Part shown: in pieces, positions 19,375 through 22,603 of the stretch | Layout: each line of letters opens with the position of its first letter | Position numbering within the stretch: the first letter of the stretch is position 1 | Translations under genes and position numbers: made by a program | Notes under the pieces: generated by a model | The model's input: the letters and a program-made list of their open reading frames with translations, nothing else | Databases searched by the model: none | Told to the model about the DNA's origin: nothing | NCBI GenBank assembly: GCA_021464525.1 | Contig: JADRCO010001095.1 | Location: 1 to 22,603 of the forward strand | Direction of reading: 5' to 3' | DNA length: 22,603 nucleotides | DNA from: Rhizophagus sp. LPA8_4_AMF | Lineage: Eukaryota; Glomeromycota; Glomeromycetes; Glomerales; Glomeraceae

Positions 19375-20030
19375 ATTCAGCTGCTAATTGTATAAAATTA
19401 GTATATGAATTTCTTATTGGAGAACATCCCAAAACTTGGATATCACATAATACATTATCTATATGGCATAAAGATATTTCCCAATTTTATATCAATTTCA
19501 TTTTTAGTGAAATATAAAATGCTGTTAATTATGATGATAAATCAAAATGTGGAAAAATTAAAAATTTCATTGTATGCTTCATGTTTTGGAGTATTATTTA
19601 CAACAAACCAATTGCTATAATAATGCATCTTGAATATCTTGAAAAATGTAATGGAAAATCAGTATCAATGGCAGTTCAAACTATAATAAAAAATTCTAAC
19701 ATTGATCCCAAGAAATGTTTGGTATAATTATCTGACAACACAACTTATATGAGGGCTTTGCAATAGAAAGGGACAAAATTCCAAAAAAAAATTAATTTTA
19801 TATTCATATGATAAAAATAGTTCAAATGTTATAATTTATTCAGATATAATATTAACTTATTTTTTATTTTTTTTGAGTTTCGTCCCTTTTTATTGCAAAG
19901 ATCCCATATATCAGGTAATCATAATGGTGCAATTGTTCTTTTTAACATTATGACTGGATTTAAATTAAAAATTTATATGAATTTGAAATGTTCATTTTTA
20001 TTTTCAATTTCATTATTCAAAGCGTGACAA
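19375..20030 (+). pseudogene. 3' continuation of the interrupted transposase-like gene
   Basis: After the right target duplication the frame reads ANCIKLVYEFLIGEHPKTW, SHNTLSIWHKDISQF, then after a slip FIFSEI-stop-NAVNYDDKS (TAA at 19515), IIYNKPIAIIMHLEYLEKC and KCLV-stop-LSDNTTYM, where the 153-bp MITE sits. Beyond the MITE it resumes as SGNHNGAIVLFNIMTGFKL and fades out near 20000. The series HLEYLEKC...SDNTTYMSG--NGA--LFN-MTG is what I remember from Rhizophagus transposase-like proteins with an RNase-H-type core; the Asp of SDN would be a catalytic candidate. Downstream coding is not recognisable to about 20390. Confidence 0.72.
19753..19905. mobile_element. ~153-bp MITE nested in the broken transposase-like gene
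   Basis: Left arm GGGCTTTGCAATAGAAAGGG (from 19753) pairs with right arm GTCCCTTTTTATTGCAAAGA (19882-19901), ending GATCCC at 19905. The arms differ by one change and a two-base gap. Flanks are TATATGA on the left and ATATATCAGG on the right, so a TA/ATA-type duplication is likely but its exact length is ambiguous. The host frame DNTTYM is cut immediately before SGNHNGA. There is no coding content. Confidence 0.8.
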
Positions 20031-20395
20031 TTCTATTACTTGTTATATTGGCATAATGTTACTTCATCTGCCTTTCTCCAATCTTGCTACCTTCGGCACA
20101 ACTTGAATGATGTTATATTACATATTTATAAGAGAGAGGTAGAAAAAACTTTATTTAAAAAAAAAAATCATTTTTTAGTGAAAAAATCTACAAATAATAT
20201 AATAAAAAATTATAATCACGATAGGTACAATTTTGTATGTGCAGATGCCTATGTTATCATAATATTTTAAAAAGACGATTATATATAAACGTGACAGAAT
20301 ATTTTCTACCAGGTTTAAATAAATAACAAAATTTCATTTTTTTTTTTTTAAAAAAAAATTACTAATTTTGATTATTTGATTAATAATATATTAAG
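20031..20395. other. AT-rich stretch, no recognised gene
   Basis: A 76-codon open frame (20040-20270) contains WHNVTSSAFLQSCYLRHNLN and then low-complexity Lys/Asn/Ile runs. It could be more of the transposase remnant or chance. No splice-consistent link to the exon at 20396 could be settled; CTACCAG-GTTTAA at about 20313 is a possible donor. Confidence 0.35.
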
Positions 20396-20987
20396 GAAGA
20401 ATTTAACAAAATTCTGATTGATGAATTAAAATTGCTTTTCTTAAAAACAAGAAGCCCTTCAGATGATTCTTTAGAAATATTATTAAAATCAATAAATCCT
20501 GCAATGAACTATAATGAAATTGAAGAATACATCAAAATTTGTAAGGAAAATTTTCAGATTTTAGGTATAATTACAAAAAAGAAATTTTAAATAAAGCGCG
20601 AAATCTTGAGAGTTATTTTAGGTAATGCGAAATTATAATTAATATAATATATTATATTTTAATTTTTATTTTATTTAATTTTTATTTTTTAGAAATATTA
20701 AGCTAGAAGGATTCGAAAGCTTGTTAAATGATATTATTACAGAAAATGATTGCAGACAGATTCTTGCTTCACATCTTTCTTGTGTATATAAAGAATCTTT
20801 TGAGGGTAATGAAGTATCTTTAAATGAGCTTACTAATTTTGTTACAAAAAGTATGTTAATTGGTATAAAGTCTTTTTACATACCAAACTTTAATGTAAAA
20901 GAGGAACTTAAAAAATTAGACTATTGTACTAGTTCTGTTAGATTACAATCAAGGTATCATACTAATATTGTATATAACATGGATTAA
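20396..20987 (+). pseudogene. Two-exon hypothetical gene fragment with a homopolymer frameshift
   Basis: An exon entered through ATATTAAG at 20395 reads EEFNKILIDELKLLFLKTR, SPSDDSLEILLKSINPAMNY and EEYIKICKENFQILGIITK. One missing A in the A-run ending at 20580 would shift it to EILNKARNLESYFR. That ends at a GTAATG donor (intron 20622-20692, 71 bp, ending TTTTTTAG). Exon 2 (20693-20987) completes the Arg codon and reads NIKLEGFESLLNDII, TENDCRQILASHL, SLNELTNFVTK and ends SRYHTNIVYNMD-TAA. Splice phase matches. No start codon or upstream exon was identified. The product is mostly helical and I do not recognise it. Confidence 0.6.
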
Positions 20988-21502
20988 AATTTTGTAAATA
21001 AAGTTTGTTTAGTAAAATTATCAAAATTTCTTAATCATTATCTTGGTTACTGGATGATATATAAAACTGTAAGATCAATCCTTAATGAACGCCTCAGCTT
21101 AAGTAAATACTAAATATATTATGTAAATATGTAATCCTGTATTACTAAAATCATCAAATATCTACTCTTATATTGTAATAATATAATGTTTCAAACAAAT
21201 TAAGCCAACTAATAGGACGCATTATTACAATTTTTTTTTAGTCTCGAGAGTTATACATTTATAAAAGCTATAGCGAGACAAGTCTTGATCAAATAAAACT
21301 AGATTATAAAATAAAGATGGATCAGTTGTGCTACTATATTTACCTAAATACACATGATCGTTATGCGCGTTACATCACATTTAAATATTTTACTACGCAT
21401 CTAATATATCCCATTTTTTCATTTTTTCTCGTTCAATTTTCCCTCAGAAAAAAAATGTCACCTAAAAAATCTAACTAAAGAATACTACCTAATGCATAAA
21501 AT
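20988..21502. other. Intergenic, no gene seen
   Basis: AT-rich sequence between two small plus-strand loci. No coding frame, terminal repeats or palindrome of note were found. A possible promoter for the 21503 locus would lie here, but no clear TATA or other motif stands out. Confidence 0.5.
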
Positions 21503-22089
21503 ATGTCAAAAGGTAAATAATATTACGATAAATAATCTCTTTTAAATATAAAGAGAATTCATTATATTTGTTATTATAGAACGTAGAAGTAACTTGAAAA
21601 GAATTTCAAATGTCGAAGATGAGGAAACTGTTAAAAAATAGGTTCAAAAAACCATAGCTAAAAATAGTACCGTAAAAATTACAGTTCCCAAAGATTTTGA
21701 CTATAGTAGTATGATTTAAATTTATTTATGATTTTAATAATTTCAGCTAAACAACAATTTTTTTTTTGTAGTGAATGAAGAAAGTGATGTTGGTTTAAAG
21801 GAAAATAAAATTATTTCACTTAACCTGGATAATATTATTAATCTGAAAGAAGAAAGTGAAATTAAAATAAACAAGTAAGAATAATTATAATTTAATTGAT
21901 GATAGCTTATAAGAAACGAATTTAAATTATATTTTTTTCTTTAGTATTAATTTAGAATCATATAGCGCAAATTTCGTTACAGATCATCTGTCAATTTTAA
22001 AATTAGCAAATATACTTCGTGATTCAAAAGAAATGCCAGCAGGGAATTCAGTAAACTTTACAAAAACTTATAGTTTTCAATCAACATAG
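21503..22089 (+). pseudogene. Four-exon small hypothetical gene with one in-frame TAG
   Basis: Exon 1 is only 10 nt (21503-21512: ATG TCA AAA G) before a GTAAAT donor. Exon 2 (21580-21708) reads RRSNLKRISNVEDEETVKK, a TAG at 21639, then VQKTIAKNSTVKITVPKDF. Exon 3 (21772-21874) reads NEESDVGLKENKIISLNL. Exon 4 (21945-22089) reads NLESYSANFVTDHLSILKLA and ends TYSFQST-TAG. The introns are 67, 63 and 70 bp with GTAAAT, GTATGA and GTAAGA donors and TAG acceptors, and all phases agree (G/AA, A/TG, AA/T). The coding total is 387 nt, or 128 codons before the final stop. TAG could be one step from CAG. The protein is charged and Lys/Glu-rich; I do not recognise it. It may be functional if the TAG is an assembly error. 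Confidence 0.68.
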
Positions 22090-22134
22090 AATTGACATAG
22101 TTAAGTTTAACTTAAATATGCTGTTTCAATATTG

Positions 22135-22231
22135 TTTTGATATCATTTTAATATTATTTCATTATCATTTTGATGTTGTTTTAATTTTAATATTGAAATG
22201 ACATCGAAATGATATTAAAATAATATCAAAA
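22135..22231. repeat. 97-bp inverted repeat with 26-bp arms
   Basis: TTTTGATATCATTTTAATAT (from 22135) and GATATTAAAATAATATCAAA (to 22230) belong to 26-bp arms matching at 24 positions, both mismatches C/T type. The centre contains further ATTTTGATGT/ACATCGAAAT complementarity, so the whole may fold as one cruciform. It sits about 45 bp after the stop of the 21503 locus. Confidence 0.75.
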
Positions 22232-22239
22232 TTAAAGCT

Positions 22240-22388
22240 CTAAATAGTCCGGATTGGTCCGGATTGAAGAGTAATCTGGGACTGAAATAAAAATTATTTC
22301 ATTTTGGTCTGGTCTGGTTTATATTAGAAAGACAACCTGGGATCAGACTGGACCAGCCCAGTTATTTGGTCTGGTCCAGTCCAGTCCC
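22240..22388. repeat. CTGG/CCAG-rich patch
   Basis: TCCGGATTGGTCCGGATTG is a direct doublet at 22249. GGTCTGGTCTGG, AGACTGGACCAGCCCAG and GGTCTGGTCCAGTCCAGTCC follow. Many of these words are complementary to each other. Composition is clearly GC-richer than the neighbours. No coding frame was found. Confidence 0.5.
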
Positions 22389-22603
22389 TTAATAAAAAAC
22401 GTTATGAAATGTTTTTTATTTAATAATTAAACGCTTCGCAACGTTTTTAGTCATTTTAATAAAAAAATGGTGCGAAAACATTTTTTACTTAATAATTAAA
22501 TGTTTCGCAATGTCTTTAGTCATTTTAATAAAAAATATTGTGAAAACATTTTTATTTAATAATTAAACGTTTTGCAAAATGTTTTTACTTGTTTTAATAA
22601 AAA
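22389..22603 (+). repeat. ~69-bp tandem array running off the window
   Basis: TTAATAAAAAA recurs at 22389, 22456, 22525 and 22594, each followed by a GTTGTGAAAACATTTTTTA-like block, TTTAATAATTAAA and CGTTTCGCAACGTTTTTAGT. The GAAA-CATTTT and CGTTTCGCAACG parts are inverted or palindromic. Three full copies are visible and the array continues beyond the window. Copy differences are largely at CpG (ACGCTTCG, ATGTTTCG, ACGTTTTG). Confidence 0.85.

Noticed and set aside
5872..21641. Reassigned genetic code with TAA/TAG read as glutamine
   Set aside because: Many stops sit where Gln fits, but frameshifts accompany them, the better preserved gene at 8897-11089 uses CAA/CAG freely with no internal stop, and loci end at TAA or TAG. 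Mutational decay explains the data more simply.

Overview
The window looks like accessory nuclear DNA of a filamentous fungus, most probably an arbuscular mycorrhizal fungus (Glomeromycotina, Rhizophagus-like). I base this on very high A+T, short GT-AG introns of about 63-87 bp with TTAAC-like branch sites, and decayed coding stretches resembling multicopy families I remember from Rhizophagus. The lineage and family names are from memory, not from a search. No rRNA, tRNA, CRISPR or bacterial-style operon is visible, and no long intact ORF exists; every coding locus is spliced, broken or both.

Layout. 1-391: AT-rich, no gene. 392-4210: degenerate tandem array whose units carry an AACGTT...AACGTT inverted core, interrupted by a MITE with TA target duplication (2920-3103). 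4250-5150: short inverted-word repeats. 5489-8030: heavily decayed coiled-coil and CxxC-type gene remnants. 8897-11089: a better preserved multi-exon gene with three frameshifts and a possible PD-(D/E)XK-like C-terminal domain. 11364-13800: a six-exon minus-strand pseudogene (13146-11902) flanked by GGTATGAT-type inverted repeats, then a 388-bp MITE. 13971-14272: a 156-bp tandem duplication.

The centre of interest is 14459-20030. A transposase-like gene (14459-15109, continuing at 19375) is split by a 4,265-bp non-coding element (15110-19374) with about 26-bp terminal inverted repeats and a perfect 8-bp target duplication (ATTCAGCT). Removing the element and one duplicate rejoins the reading frame exactly. 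The element is built of tandem repeats, and about 2 kb of it is a diverged direct copy of 392-2265. A second MITE (19753-19905) sits further along in the same broken gene.

20396-20987 and 21503-22089 are two small spliced loci too fragmented for simple ORF calling; the second has a 10-nt first exon. The window ends in a 97-bp inverted repeat, a CTGG/CCAG-rich patch and a roughly 69-bp tandem array that runs off the edge.

Nearly all premature stops in the remnants are one C-to-T (CAA/CAG to TAA/TAG) or G-to-A (TGG to TGA) step from sense codons, and the two copies of the large repeat differ mainly by transitions, often at CpG. Together this describes a transposon graveyard with nested insertions and deamination-type decay. 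Single-base indels in homopolymers are frequent and could partly be assembly error.
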